Assembly (NCBI GenBank): GCA_003427395.1
Contig: BFEA01000240.1
Location: 2,203,554 to 2,223,906, forward strand
DNA: 20,353 bases
DNA from: Chara braunii
Taxonomy: Eukaryota > Streptophyta > Charophyceae > Charales > Characeae
Direction: 5' to 3'
Below, piece after piece: positions 1 through 8,200 of this stretch; position 1 is the stretch's first letter; the number at the start of each line of letters is the position of its first letter. The position numbers were made by a program, and so were the translations under genes. The notes under the pieces were generated by a model. It worked only from the letters and a program-made list of their open reading frames with translations. It was not told where the DNA came from and ran no database searches.

Positions 1-223
1 TTTTTTGGGGAATACCGGTCGTTTGCCGGTGGGTACCCTGCCCGACGCGGCGCATTAACGGCCGCGTTGGCTTTTTCAAGCTGGGCAAGGTACTGGTGGT
101 TTAAGGTGTGCAATGACTGGAGGCAGTCTAGACGGGGGCCACTATAGCATGTGTCTCGTCTCCCACTTCAGCTTTGCAGCCATGCAGCGTATCAAGGAGG
201 AAGGAGGAGCAGTTGCTAAGCAA
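1..223. other. Left edge, no gene recognised
   Basis: GC-rich sequence without a supported coding region. Two small inverted repeats are visible: ACCGG/CCGGT near 15-31, and CGCGGC/GCCGCG near 46-66. They are too short to assign a role. Open frames through this part have no recognisable domain. Confidence 0.4.
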
Positions 224-296
224 GTACCTGGTAGCTCAGTGAGCAGAGCTCCGGTGTTGCAATGGGGAGGTTGCGGGTTCAAACTTGTCGAGCTGC
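224..296 (+). repeat. tRNA-like sequence 1 (tRNA-derived SINE head or tRNA pseudogene)
   Basis: The order of tRNA parts is visible. A D-arm reads TAGCTCAGTGAGCAGAGC at 232-249 and matches an RNA polymerase III A box. A seven-base loop at 256-262 reads GTTGCAA, which places TGC (Ala) at the anticodon position. A B-box-like GGGTTCAAAC lies at 275-284. The acceptor and T stems do not pair well, so this is not a working tRNA gene. It aligns with the second copy 158 bp downstream. A tRNA-derived SINE or an old tRNA pseudogene would both fit. Confidence 0.5.
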
Positions 297-381
297 AATT
301 TCCCCCAAGCACAATTGGTTGGTGTAGGTTGCACCCCACGTACTTGTCCCGAGCCTGGCATAGCGCCTTTACAGACTAATG

Positions 382-455
382 ACCTCAAGAGCTCAGTGGG
401 TAGAGCTCTGATATTGTAACTTGGAGGTCCCGGGTTCAACTCCATACTATGCTCA
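382..455 (+). repeat. tRNA-like sequence 2 (tRNA-derived SINE head or tRNA pseudogene)
   Basis: The A-box-like GAGCTCAGTGGGTAGAGCTC lies at 389-408. A mostly paired anticodon arm spans 408-424; its loop ATTGTAA has T at position 33 and TGT (Thr) as anticodon. The B-box-like GGGTTCAACTCC lies at 432-443. Only two of five T-stem pairs form and the acceptor stem is lost. It shares the GGAGGT...CGGGTTCAA block with copy 1. The pair may be two SINE insertions or one dimeric SINE. Confidence 0.5.
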
Positions 456-830
456 TTCATCATGTCTATGTATACTGTACTGTTCATCGCACCAGCTAGG
501 GATGATCCTCTGGACGGATTTGGGTGGGGACATGTTCCTTTATTGCGGGAAAGTTGATGTGGGATGGATGCTACTCTCTCTCGGGCCGGAGAGTGGTGAG
601 GGGTTGTTCGGGTGCATGGTGATACTGTGGCAATGGTGGGCAGGGGTGCCTTGTAGGGAGACCAATGTAGAATCAAAAGGTGTGTCCTACTCTCGATGGC
701 TGTAGACCCATTCTGGGGAGGTGGGTTGTCAGACGTTGGATGGGGGTAGTTGATGAGGGTTGGAGGTCTCCACCATTACCACTGGTGGATTCTCCCTATA
801 TGAACCCAGCACAGTCTCCCTATATGAACC
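456..830. other. No gene recognised; short direct repeat
   Basis: Nothing coding is supported here. A 16-bp direct repeat (TCTCCCTATATGAACC) occurs twice at 791-830. CCCAGCACA near 805-813 is the reverse complement of TGTGCTGGG near 835-843, giving a small imperfect palindrome at the edge of the following duplication. Confidence 0.4.
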
Positions 831-1021
831 GCGCTGTGCTGGGTTGGTGGTTAGAGATAGGGGGGCTCATGGGTTAGACCTTGGTTAGCCGCCCATTAGA
901 CACTGCCTATGGGTGCCGTCACTGCNGCGCTGTGCTGGGTTGGTGGTTAGAGATAGGGGGGCTCATGGGTTAGACCTTGGTTAGCCGCCCATTAGACACT
1001 GCCTATGGGTGCCGTCACTGC
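831..1021. repeat. Exact 95-bp tandem duplication around a single N
   Basis: Positions 831-925 and 927-1021 appear identical, and the only base between them is an N at 926. Both copies begin GCGCTGTGCTGGG and end CCGTCACTGC. No neighbouring repeat in this window is so perfectly conserved. Two overlapping contig ends that were joined without merging would look exactly like this, so an assembly artefact is more likely than a recent real duplication. Confidence 0.85.
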
Positions 1022-1564
1022 TCACGGGACTAGTTGAGAACTTTGTGCCTAGCTCCCAAGGTACCCGAGGCTTGTGCGCTAGTGCCTCAACTGAGGCTGA
1101 ATGGGGGGAGCCCATTTCAGCATCAGTGCCCGCGTCCGCTGTCTGGTCAGGTTGCTCCAGTAGAGAGTGATGTTCCTCGCATGAGGTAAGATAGAAAAAG
1201 GAGTGGGGGTCGCCAGGAGATATATCGAGAGAGGTGTTAGGATGGGAGTCTCGTGAGTATGGGGGAAAAAAAAAAAAAAAAAAAAAAAAAACAGGAGGAA
1301 GGAGGAGGAGGTGAATCCCCATATCAGTTCTGGTTGTGCCGTAGACTAACTTTGCAGGACCAGTTTGTCTGATATGATGACTGTTGGCAGTAGATGAGGA
1401 CATTTATTTACAGCAGCTGCAAATTGCCAATAATTGCCAATATATGGGGCCTTTTAAGTTCTGATGGGGGCTATAACTCCATCAGTCTCCATGTCTGTGC
1501 TGATGGTGGTGGGTCAATCTGGGGTCCGTGAACCCATCTCCGCACCCTCTGGTACTGTTCTGGT
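1022..1564. other. No gene recognised; contains an A26 run
   Basis: No supported gene. A run of 26 A lies at 1266-1291, followed by a purine-rich GGAGGAAGGAGG stretch. The run could be an old retroposon tail, but the sequence before it shows no LINE motif that I recognise and no 3' hairpin like those of the other LINE ends here. Confidence 0.4.
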
Positions 1565-1826
1565 CAGTGGTCGGAACACTTCTGCCAGTAGTTCGCCTGT
1601 TTCACGCCGTAGCAATCATATATAAGTCGAGTGGGGCATTCGCCCATACACTTGCACATACTGTAGGGTCACCCCAAGTTTCTTATCACAGCTCAAGAAG
1701 ATATGAATAGGCAGTGATAGAAACACTCCTGCCAGTAGTTCGCCTGTTTCACATCGTAGCAGTCATATATCAGCCGAGTGGGGATTCACCCATACACTCG
1801 CACTTATTGTGGGGTCACCTCCTAGG
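1565..1826. repeat. Diverged direct duplication, 147-bp period
   Basis: Segments 1565-1678 and 1712-1826 align along their length. Shared blocks include GCCAGTAGTTCGCCTGTTTC (1584 and 1731), CGAGTGGGG.ATTC.CCCATACAC, and GGGTCACC. The offset is 147 bp. The copies differ by scattered substitutions, so unlike the 831-1021 duplication this one is old. No coding capacity is evident. Confidence 0.7.
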
Positions 1827-1856
1827 TTGCTGCTGCTAACCTCCGACTGAACTCGC

Positions 1857-1871
1857 TTTTTTTTTTTTTTT
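1857..1871 (-). repeat. T15 run: poly(A) end of the minus-strand LINE fragment
   Basis: Fifteen T lie at the left edge of the minus-strand LINE fragment, in the place expected for its poly(A) tail. On the minus strand the sequence after the A run begins GCGAGTTCAG, which resembles the satellite start GCGAGCTCG that follows another LINE tail at 7905. Confidence 0.6.
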
Positions 1872-2390
1872 ACAAGTGGAGACTTAGTGGACATGATAAG
1901 CCCTTGGCAGCAAGCTCAGTAATGTCAGGCCGCATCCCACCATCTCCAGAGGTGCACCACTATTGGGCAGTCCAAGAGGCAATGCTCCCCTGTTGCTCTG
2001 TTTCTGGGCGAGATCATCTCACAGTATGAGCACAGACGTGAGAGCAGGCCCCTCTGTTCAAGATCTGTAATGTCTGTGAGTCATTCAGGGGTGGGCAGAC
2101 ATCTGTGGATGATCTGCCACTGGAGCACCCTGTGGTTCGTGGGCTTGATATGGGAGAACGATCTCATCTTCCAAGGGAGGAGTCCCTTGCCCATTTCCAG
2201 AAGATGTTGTCCATGACTGGTACCGGTTTTCGTGCGACCCTGTAGTCGTTCTTGGCAGTGTACTGCCATGGCTGCATCGTGTTGTCTGCAACCAATCGCC
2301 ACTCCCATTCAGCTGGACCGAACGGGAGGTGACAGATCGGGATGGAGGGTTCATAAAGATGGTGCACTTCTCCATCATCCTGCACCACCC
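1872..2390 (-). pseudogene. LINE ORF2 C-terminal fragment with zf-RVT-like domain
   Basis: On the minus strand the translation carries WEWRLVADN, then FWKWARD, then RVLQWQIIHRCLPTPE, then CSYC (2021-2032), and GEHCLLDC followed by LWRWWD (1967-1984 and below). This is the CX2C...HX4C zinc-binding domain at the end of plant-type LINE ORF2 proteins, and LWRWWD also occurs in the long LINE copy at 14300-14320. The copy is broken by a frameshift near 2165-2175, a stop at 2081-2083 and a stop at 1925-1927. The rest of the C-terminus is missing before the poly(A). Its sequence is far from the long LINE copy, so it probably belongs to another subfamily. Confidence 0.75.
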
Positions 2391-2535
2391 TTATTCATAT
2401 GAACGAGGCTGGGGGTTGATCCCGTTGTCGTGCGGGTTTGACCTCCCTACGGCTCGTCGCCTCTGCTGGGTATCCCCTGCTGTCGGAAGGTCGCTCGCTC
2501 CACCTCAAGTCGCCCCCCCCCTGTTGCAGACCGGG
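2391..2535. other. Spacer without recognised features
   Basis: GC-rich sequence between the minus-strand LINE fragment and the 93-bp array. No motif or coding signal was recognised. Confidence 0.4.
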
Positions 2536-3165
2536 CTCGACTTAAACTGTAGCAGAACAGGAGTTCAGATTACGAGTAGCCCGGACCCGAAACTCTTTTT
2601 CAAAGTCCAGATTCGAAGTACAAGCGAGCTCGACCCGAACTGTAGCAGGAAAGAAATTCAGAAAGTGAACAGCCCGCACCCAAAAACTATCTTACAAGCG
2701 AGCTCGACCCGAACTGTAGCAGGACAGAAATTCAGAAAGTGAACAGCCCGCACCCAAAAACTATCTTTCAAAGTTCAGATTCGGAGTTCAAGTGAGCTCG
2801 ACCCGAACTGTAGCAGGACAGGAGTTCAGAAAGTGAACAGCCCGCACCCAAAACTATCTTTCAAAGTTCAGATTCGGAGTTCAAGCGAGCTCGACCCGAA
2901 CTGTAGCAGGACATAATTTCAGAAAGCGAACAGCCCGCACCCAAAACTATTTTTCAAAGTTCAGATTCGAGTACAAGCGAGCTTGACCCCAAAATGTAGC
3001 AGGACAGAAATTCAGGAAATGAACAGCCCGCACCCAAAACTATTTTCAAAGTTCAGATTCGGAGTACAAGCAAGCTTGACCCCAAAATGTAGCAGGACAC
3101 AAGTTCACAAGGCTCAGAAAACGAGCTCGACCCGAACTGAGGCAGAACACACGCAGTGAACAGAC
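2536..3165 (+). repeat. Tandem array of ~93-bp units
   Basis: Units begin at 2536, 2629, 2703, 2797, 2890, 2982, 3075 and 3125, each with CTCGACC or CTTGACC. Each full unit then runs through TGTAGCAGGACA, an AGAAATTCAG-like block, GAACAGCCCGCACCC and CTATCTTTCAAAGTTCAGAT. Spacing is 92-94 bp, except the second unit (74 bp, internal deletion) and the seventh (50 bp). Outer units are the most diverged, the usual pattern in tandem arrays. The CGAGCTCGACC start resembles CGAGCTCGGCC of the adjoining 53-bp satellite. Confidence 0.9.
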
Positions 3166-3224
3166 TCTCATCAGAGCGACGGCCTCTCTCCCTCTCTGAC
3201 TATCTCTCCATTCCTTCGACCGAG

Positions 3225-3388
3225 CTCGGGCCCGTGCCAGACGTCGGTCAGCGAGCTCGGCCTCGCACCAGATGCCAATCAGAGAGCTCGCAGCAGATGC
3301 CAAACGGCGAGCTCGAAACTTCGAGGGAACTCAGAACAGATGACAATCAGAGAATTCGCAGCAGATGCCAGTCAGCGAGCTCAAAACT
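3225..3388 (+). repeat. 53-bp satellite, block 1
   Basis: Diverged monomers with GAGCTCGGCCTCGCACC, ATGCCAATCAG and GCGAGCTC. Positions about 3306-3388 match 7905-7992 in order and in private variants (GCGAGCTCGAAACTTCG, then AGAGAATTC.CAGCAGATGCCA, then GCGAGCTCAAAACTTT). The two blocks therefore share descent monomer by monomer, not only a consensus. The block ends where LINE ORF2 sequence begins. Confidence 0.85.
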
Positions 3389-3540
3389 TTACTCATAATC
3401 TATTTATTCTTAGTAGGAGGGCAGTCTTATGGGCCATTTGGAGGAGAAGATGTATCTACGAATGGGAAGGAGCCAGGATGGATGGTCTGGAATTCACCGA
3501 AACCATTAAAGAACAAATTCAGACAGGCATCCTGCATCGA
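3389..3540 (+). pseudogene. LINE ORF2 C-terminal fragment, fused to satellite
   Basis: The frame at about 3390-3540 reads NLFILSRRAVLWAIWRRR, then CIYEWEGARMDG and TIKEQIQTGI. It aligns with NMFKIGRRAMLWALWRRR, CVYEMEAVRLDG and EEIRLYVEAE at 14425-14560 in the long LINE copy. It begins directly at the satellite edge, as a 5'-truncated insertion would. It ends near 3540, where an inverted LINE 3' end starts, so its own 3' UTR and tail are missing. Confidence 0.8.
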
Positions 3541-3872
3541 ACAAAACTCCAATCTATTCGTGGGGAGCAGCACGTGCTGGGAACCGGGCCCAGCGTCCCT
3601 TATGAAAATTCACATAGTCGTTTGAAAGTTAGAGATACCGAGGCCATTACCCGGCTTTGGCTAAGAAATATTTGAACTACTCAGAAGATTAGTACGACAA
3701 ACATCAGAGATAGGCAAAGTTCAGAGACGACTCAGGAACCCCCCATCAATCCTCTGTACCTCACTCTGGCAAGGCTTACTGCAGCAGAGCCCCCATCTCC
3801 ACTACTGCTGTACCCTATTTCCATCCTACGAGCTAGCCCCCTCACTAGTAGGACGCTTGCTTTCCAACCATC
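3541..3872 (-). repeat. Inverted LINE 3'-end unit, copy 1
   Basis: Read on the minus strand, the unit runs from a block at 3752-3862 (GGCAAGGCTTACTGCAGCAG...CACTAGTAGGA on the plus strand) to the 3' hairpin at 3576-3594 and the second stem-loop near 3549-3570. The same order is found in copy 2. Here the poly(A) end is absent: the unit abuts the plus-strand ORF2 fragment instead. Confidence 0.65.
3576..3594 (-). other. LINE 3' stem-loop (G-C type), copy a
   Basis: GCTGGG, a 7-nt loop AACCGGG, then CCCAGC: a perfect 6-bp stem. On the sense (minus) strand the loop reads CCCGGTT. It is one of six copies of this hairpin in the window. Confidence 0.75.
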
Positions 3873-3929
3873 TTTTTTTTTTTTTTTTTTGAAAACCCAA
3901 GCTCCATCTATTGGTGGGGAGCAGCACCT

Positions 3930-3948
3930 GCTGGAAACCGGGTCCAGC
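3930..3948 (-). other. LINE 3' stem-loop (A-T type), copy b
   Basis: GCTGGA, loop AACCGGG, TCCAGC. The closing pair is A-T where copy a has G-C, so both arms have changed together. Confidence 0.75.
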
Positions 3949-3988
3949 GTCCCATAGATACAACCATATCCTCACAAATTGGCACAAA

Positions 3989-4005
3989 CTGGGAACCGGG
4001 CCCAG
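3989..4005 (-). other. LINE 3' stem-loop (G-C type), copy c
   Basis: CTGGG, loop AACCGGG, CCCAG. A 5-bp stem; the outermost pair of the other copies is lost (A opposite C). It lies about 60 bp from copy b, matching the double-hairpin layout at 7738-7815. Confidence 0.7.
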
Positions 4006-4290
4006 CGTCCCATAACGAACACATTCAGAAAAATCATCAGAAAATTCAGAAAATTCCATGAAAATAAGACTAGGAGCCTACTAAGAATTATAGAACTATT
4101 CCAGACCTTTTTGCGGGAAACTTCAGAGTCAGACAAAGTTCGGAAACCCCTCGAGGATCCACTATCAGTCCTCTTACCTCACTCCGGCAAGAACTACTGC
4201 AGCAAAGCCACCATCTCTACTGCTGCTATGCCCCATTTCTATCCTACCAGCTGGCCCCTTCACTAGTAGGATGCGTGGTGTCTTTCTCTC

Positions 4291-4439
4291 ACTATCCTCG
4301 ATCCCTCTCTTACCTGTTACCCTGCTTGGCTGAAAAGCCATCTGAGAAAACTTACTGTTATTCGAAAGGTATGGGAATAGCCTGTCGAAGTCCTACAAAT
4401 GCCCCTGCACCCGCGAGATCCCTAACACAACCTTCCAAG
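4291..4439. other. Spacer without recognised features
   Basis: No repeat family, motif or supported coding sequence was recognised. Confidence 0.35.
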
Positions 4440-5600
4440 GTTCTCCAACACTGTCTTACTCCCTGCCGAGCTCTTCCAGGCCTCACGCTCCCTCATCCTG
4501 CTGGGTTGCAGGGCAACACAACTCACCCCAGCTCCGGCCAGCGTCGTCCCAGCAGCAACCCTTGGTTGTCCCGTGGAGTGTCCCCCCCAAAGCACCCCCT
4601 GATCTCTCTACCAGGCCTCATGCTCCTGCATCAGCAGGTTACAGGGCAACGCCCCAGCACCGGCCAGCGTCGTTCTGGCATCGAACAGCCGCAGGTCACC
4701 GAGTATAACAGCCTCAGTACCACCTAAACAAGGTTGCCAGGAATCCCCAGAATCCAGGAGACATTTCCAGGGCAAAACAGACTTCCCCCTCTTTTTAGGA
4801 ACAGATTGCAATATTTTTGAAAATTTTGAGAAATCCTAAGAAAGTTTTTGCAACTAGGCTCCTAAGGTAATTCCTAGCCCTCCTTTCCCCGGGACATACT
4901 CACTCAGGGACAGTACCAACCATACCAACATCCCCCATAGCTGAATCTCTTCTTGCCACTACGCAGCCCCCCCTGGTTTGCCACTGGCTTGCCTTCCACC
5001 CTCGGCAAACCCTAGATCTCTCTACAAGGCCTCATGCTCCTGCAAATTGCAGGTCACAGGGCGACACCCCAGCTCCGGCCAGCGTCGTTCTGGCATCAAC
5101 AAAACAGGGGCACAGAACAGATTAGCTATCCGGATGTCAGTCCCGTTGTGACCCTCTCTGAACTCCTACACCCCAGTTACATGTAAGGGCTAAATACTAC
5201 CCAGGTTACATGTGAGGGCTGAAAACAGACTGCACAGACAACCAACCACCCACTCTCCCCACAATTGTTGGAGAAAACTACAGGTCTCGTGTTCAGTCCT
5301 CAAGCGACACACAGGTGGTCTCATACCCTCCCATGCTAGAGTTACAAGACCCCACCAAGCCCCAGTACCGACCAACCTAGCGACGATGGTGAGGAGTGTC
5401 TTCCACCCTCGGCAACTCCCCACAGCCGCACGCCCCAATAAGGTGACAGGGATACACCCCAGCTACGGCCACGTCGAAAGTGCTGGTTCTGTCTTCCTCC
5501 CTCGACAGAACTCCCCAGGCCTCATGCTCCTCTCCGGGTCNCANAGCAAAACCACTCCAGCACCGGCCTGCGTCGTCCCAGCCCCTTCCTTCTGACCTAC
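4440..5600. repeat. Cluster of about five diverged ~100-bp repeats
   Basis: Recurring blocks are CCAGGCCTCATGCTCCTGC, then AGGTTACAGGGCAACACCCC or similar, then AGCTCCGGCCAGCGTCGT. Copies centre near 4500, 4640, 5050, 5450 (partial) and 5550. Some copies are preceded by CTTCCACCCTCGGCAA (5404) or a close variant. Spacing is irregular (90 to 410 bp), unlike a satellite. The last copy contains N at 5541 and 5544; further N lie at 5642, 5680, 5682 and 5695. No protein domain was recognised in any frame. Confidence 0.65.
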
Positions 5601-5743
5601 TAACAAAAACCAACAGTCCCCCCTCGGTCACCCCCCTACCCNCCTCTTACCCCACAGCCTTCTCAACCCCCCGTGCGAANANCAGCTCAAATAGNGGAAC
5701 ACCCTAAGAAGGGAACTGATACTGCCCACCACCAACACCCACC

Positions 5744-5860
5744 CAACCTTATTCCGGCAAGACTTACTGCAGTGGAGCCACCAGCTCCCTGCTGCTATGC
5801 CCTAATTCCACTCTGCAGTTAGCCCCTTCCTACAGAGCACGTCCTTTCCCTCCCTCATAT
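5744..5860 (-). repeat. Third partial copy of the 3752-3862 block
   Basis: TTCCGGCAAGACTTACTGCAG, then CTGCTGCTATGCCC and TTAGCCCCTTCCTA match the blocks at 3752-3862 and 4160-4275. Hairpins and poly(T) are not attached here, so only the body of the unit is present. Confidence 0.6.
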
Positions 5861-6600
5861 CCTCCTACCCCCTCAATATAGTCCCCTCCTTAAGGGAAAA
5901 CGAGCAAAATTAGGCAAAACTAAATGAAAATTATCAGCAGCAAGATCTTGGGATGAAAATTCCAAACGAGTTTATATCATAAATCAAGCAAAAAATCAAG
6001 TCCCTACAGTCAATGGGTTGGGGTATAATTTCCAAGGATGATTTAGGCGAAACGAGTTTGTATCAGAATTCAAGAAGAGAATCAAGTCCATTCGTTCACT
6101 GCGAAGGAAACTATTGAGTGACAAAATTCACCAAGGATTATGCGAATTGCAAGTTTGGATATCCGTAAAGGATTTTCGAATCAGAATCCCAAACCACAGT
6201 TTGAGAAACGTTTAGCAAGAATATTTGGCAGAAATTTTAATAGAAGCTTTTTAGGGAGATATTTGAGAGCTAAAATGATTTGGGAATTTAACAAGAGTAT
6301 AGGCAAAACTAATACAGATTATCGAAGCCAAAAGCTCCTACCGATTGGAGATTTATCGATTAAGAGTCTAAGAAAACAGAATCAGGATTCACAATTGAAA
6401 TTACAACTTGAAGATTAGATCAAGAACCAAGGAGAGGGAAAAAATCATGGCAAATAATTTAGTCAATTAGCAGGAAATAACTATCGAAAGCATAGGCATA
6501 TAGGGATCAAGAAAAGAAAATTAGATCGAAATCAGAAACTAATTCAAGACAATCGGCAGACTAAGATTTTGTCAGACCATGCCTAGGAGAACAGCAGTTA
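5861..6600. other. AT-rich intergenic sequence with an 86-bp duplication
   Basis: Composition turns AT-rich after about 5900. AAACGAGTTT[AG]TATCA occurs at 5964 and 6050, each followed by an AATCAAGTCC block, giving an 86-bp offset between two diverged copies. An open frame of 92 codons (6140-6418) has no domain and continues the same A-rich composition as its surroundings; I do not call it a gene. Confidence 0.5.
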
Positions 6601-7227
6601 CGGGGGGAAGGGATCGAGCAAAATCCCACCAATTCATAGACCCCCCCCTCCCTCCTCCAAACCTCATCTCCTCCTTCGTCGGCTTTTCCAAGCAGACTGG
6701 TCACCATGTGGTCGACACACTCGACCATCTCTAAGACCAGAACAACGAAGATATACGGACCGTGGCAACACCACGTTGCGAGCCAAAACCAATGAACCCG
6801 CCAGCAGCCCCTCGCAGATTAGTCCAGAGAAGGAAGAAGGGATGTCATCGACCAAAACACTCACCGTACCCATACTACTCTTCCCCCCCCCAACTCAGAA
6901 TAGAAGTGCAAAATCCAGGCGTCCGCACCAATCCTCACGGCGAAACCAACGCGACGTGAGAGCACACATAGAAGTCGAAGTATGAAGCGTAACACTCCCG
7001 AGATCCTCGGCCAACTGTCACAGCGCTATGCCCTCCCTCCTGATTTGTCGAAGGAATTACTGCGTCACCCGCCTCGCACCCGCACCTTGATCGCTCCTGC
7101 CGTCCAATTTCCGTCCAACCACATAATCGTCACGTTCCCTCCCCGCTCAAAACACCATGCAGAGACCACATGGCAACATGTGACCGCGCCTCACGTATTC
7201 CCTCCCCGCTCAAAACATCGTGCAACG
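6601..7227. other. No gene recognised; short direct repeat
   Basis: Mixed-composition sequence. TTCCCTCCCCGCTCAAAACA occurs at 7135 and again at 7198 (offset 63 bp). A frame open from 6982 to 7539 runs from this unknown sequence straight into LINE sequence at about 7228, so it is a chance fusion and not a gene. Confidence 0.45.
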
Positions 7228-7737
7228 CAATGGGAACTCACAAAGGAGAAAATCCAATTTTTATCAAACAAAAAGGAAATTTCTCAGCAAATACAACATT
7301 TCAATTTGGTCTGGCTTGGTGGGAAACAGGGGGGAAGGATTGGAAACGTAGTATGGGAAGGAGTTACTGAGGCGGAAGATGGGGTCATCAAAAGAAATTA
7401 CAGGGTTCTGTTTAAAGGCTGGTGTTCAATTGACTCCTCAATCCCCTTGAGACCCCTCTCAGATTTTCCTGACCCATTCCCATCTCCCCCCAGTGTGGTT
7501 GTCCCCGATTCTTGGTTTGGAATCGGAGATGATATGTGAATAGGATAACTACTGCTAGATCGATCTATGTTGTGTTCTCACAGGGCGAATCAGCCTGATG
7601 GGCACAAGATAGGCAATACAAACACAGATCGAAGAAGAGTCGCTGTTATCACCAAAGTCGGTAGTTTCTCATCAGTACCATAGCTTAAGAGTTCAATCTG
7701 GCGCCACTCTATTGAGGGTGAAGAGGTACAGGGGACA

Positions 7738-7754
7738 TTGGGCCCGGTTCCCAG
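7738..7754 (+). other. LINE 3' stem-loop (G-C type), copy d
   Basis: TTGGG, loop CCCGGTT, CCCAG, with a T-G wobble at the base. It is the upstream member of the double hairpin. Confidence 0.65.
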
Positions 7755-7796
7755 CAAGTGCTCACTTTTTAATCTTTGTATTGCAACACTAGGGAC

Positions 7797-7815
7797 GCTG
7801 GACCCGTTTTCCAGC
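7797..7815 (+). other. LINE 3' stem-loop (A-T type), copy e
   Basis: GCTGGA, loop CCCGTTT, TCCAGC; perfect 6-bp stem, about 60 bp after copy d and about 70 bp before the poly(A). Confidence 0.75.
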
Positions 7816-7904
7816 AGTTGCAGCTCCCCACCAATAGACTGGAGCCCCCAGTGTGTCAGGTAGGAGTGTATGCTCTTATCATCACTCAAAAAAAAAAAAA
7901 AAAA

Positions 7905-8200
7905 GCGAGCTCGAAACTTCGAATGAACTCGGAACATATGCCAATTAGAGAATTCACAGCAGATGCCAATCGGCGAGCTCAAAACTTTGAGCATGCTCGG
8001 CCTCGCACCATATGCTAATCAGCGGTCTTGGAATGCAACTTCGAGCGAGCTGGCCTCGCACCATATGCCAATCAGAGAACTTGCAACTGAGCGAGCTCGG
8101 TCCCGGACCATACGCCAATCACAAAACTCGCCACTTCGACTGAGCTCGGCCTCGCACCATATGCCAATCAGCGAACTCAGAACATAACTTCGAGCGAGAT
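7905..8200 (+). repeat. 53-bp satellite, block 2 (left flank of the long LINE)
   Basis: The CTCGCACC phase points fall at 8002, 8055, 8102 (variant CCCGGACC) and 8151, giving steps of 53, 47 and 49 bp. The same order of step lengths and variants occurs at 15639-15788 in block 3. The first part (7905-7992) matches block 1. The last monomer, from 8151, stops at GAGCGAG plus AT, fifty bases in, exactly where LINE ORF1 sequence begins. Confidence 0.9.

Larger units (their letters stand above)
3873..4290 (-). repeat. Inverted LINE 3'-end unit, copy 2, with poly(A)
   Basis: T18 at 3873-3890 is the poly(A) tail on the minus strand. Next to it lie the GGAGC/GCTCC stem-loop (3901-3922) and two hairpins at 3930-3948 and 3989-4005, each followed by GCGTCC. 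Farther out, 4160-4275 repeats the 3752-3862 block (CCTCACTCCGGCAAG...CACTAGTAGGA). Copies 1 and 2 together look like a tandem duplication of about 400 bp. The body carries no coding sequence that I recognise, so this may be a LINE 3' UTR or a SINE that shares the LINE tail. Confidence 0.65.
7228..7904 (+). mobile_element. 5'-truncated LINE copy: ORF2 end, 3' UTR and A17 tail
   Basis: The start translates QWELTKEKIQFLSN and QHFNLVWLGG, matching QWEKVKEKLVTLHT and Q*FSKDWLGR at 14560-14655 of the long copy. The following UTR shares the pattern TTCC(T/C)GACCC.TTCCCA and the block GAGGGTGAAGAGG (7714; 15125 in the long copy). Two 3' hairpins (7738-7754, 7797-7815), the GCTCC...GGAGC stem-loop (7823-7845) and A17 (7888-7904) complete the end. 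Only the last part of the element is present, as expected for 5' truncation in target-primed reverse transcription. Satellite starts at the very next base. Confidence 0.85.

Noticed and set aside
382-455. Functional tRNA-Thr gene
   Set aside because: The anticodon loop fits, but the T stem has only two pairs and the acceptor stem does not pair.
6140-6418. Open frame of 92 codons
   Set aside because: Lys/Arg/Asn/Gln-rich product that mirrors the A-rich sequence around it; no domain, no promoter evidence.
6982-7539. Open frame of 185 codons
   Set aside because: It fuses unknown sequence to a truncated LINE end at about 7228, so it is a chance reading frame.
7905-8200. Satellite as a promoter-monomer 5' UTR of the LINE (as in mouse L1)
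   Set aside because: The satellite precedes the LINE in the same orientation, but ORF1 lacks its N-terminal part at the junction, a second LINE fragment joins the satellite inside ORF2 (3388), and the satellite resumes in phase after the LINE. Insertion into a satellite explains all three better.
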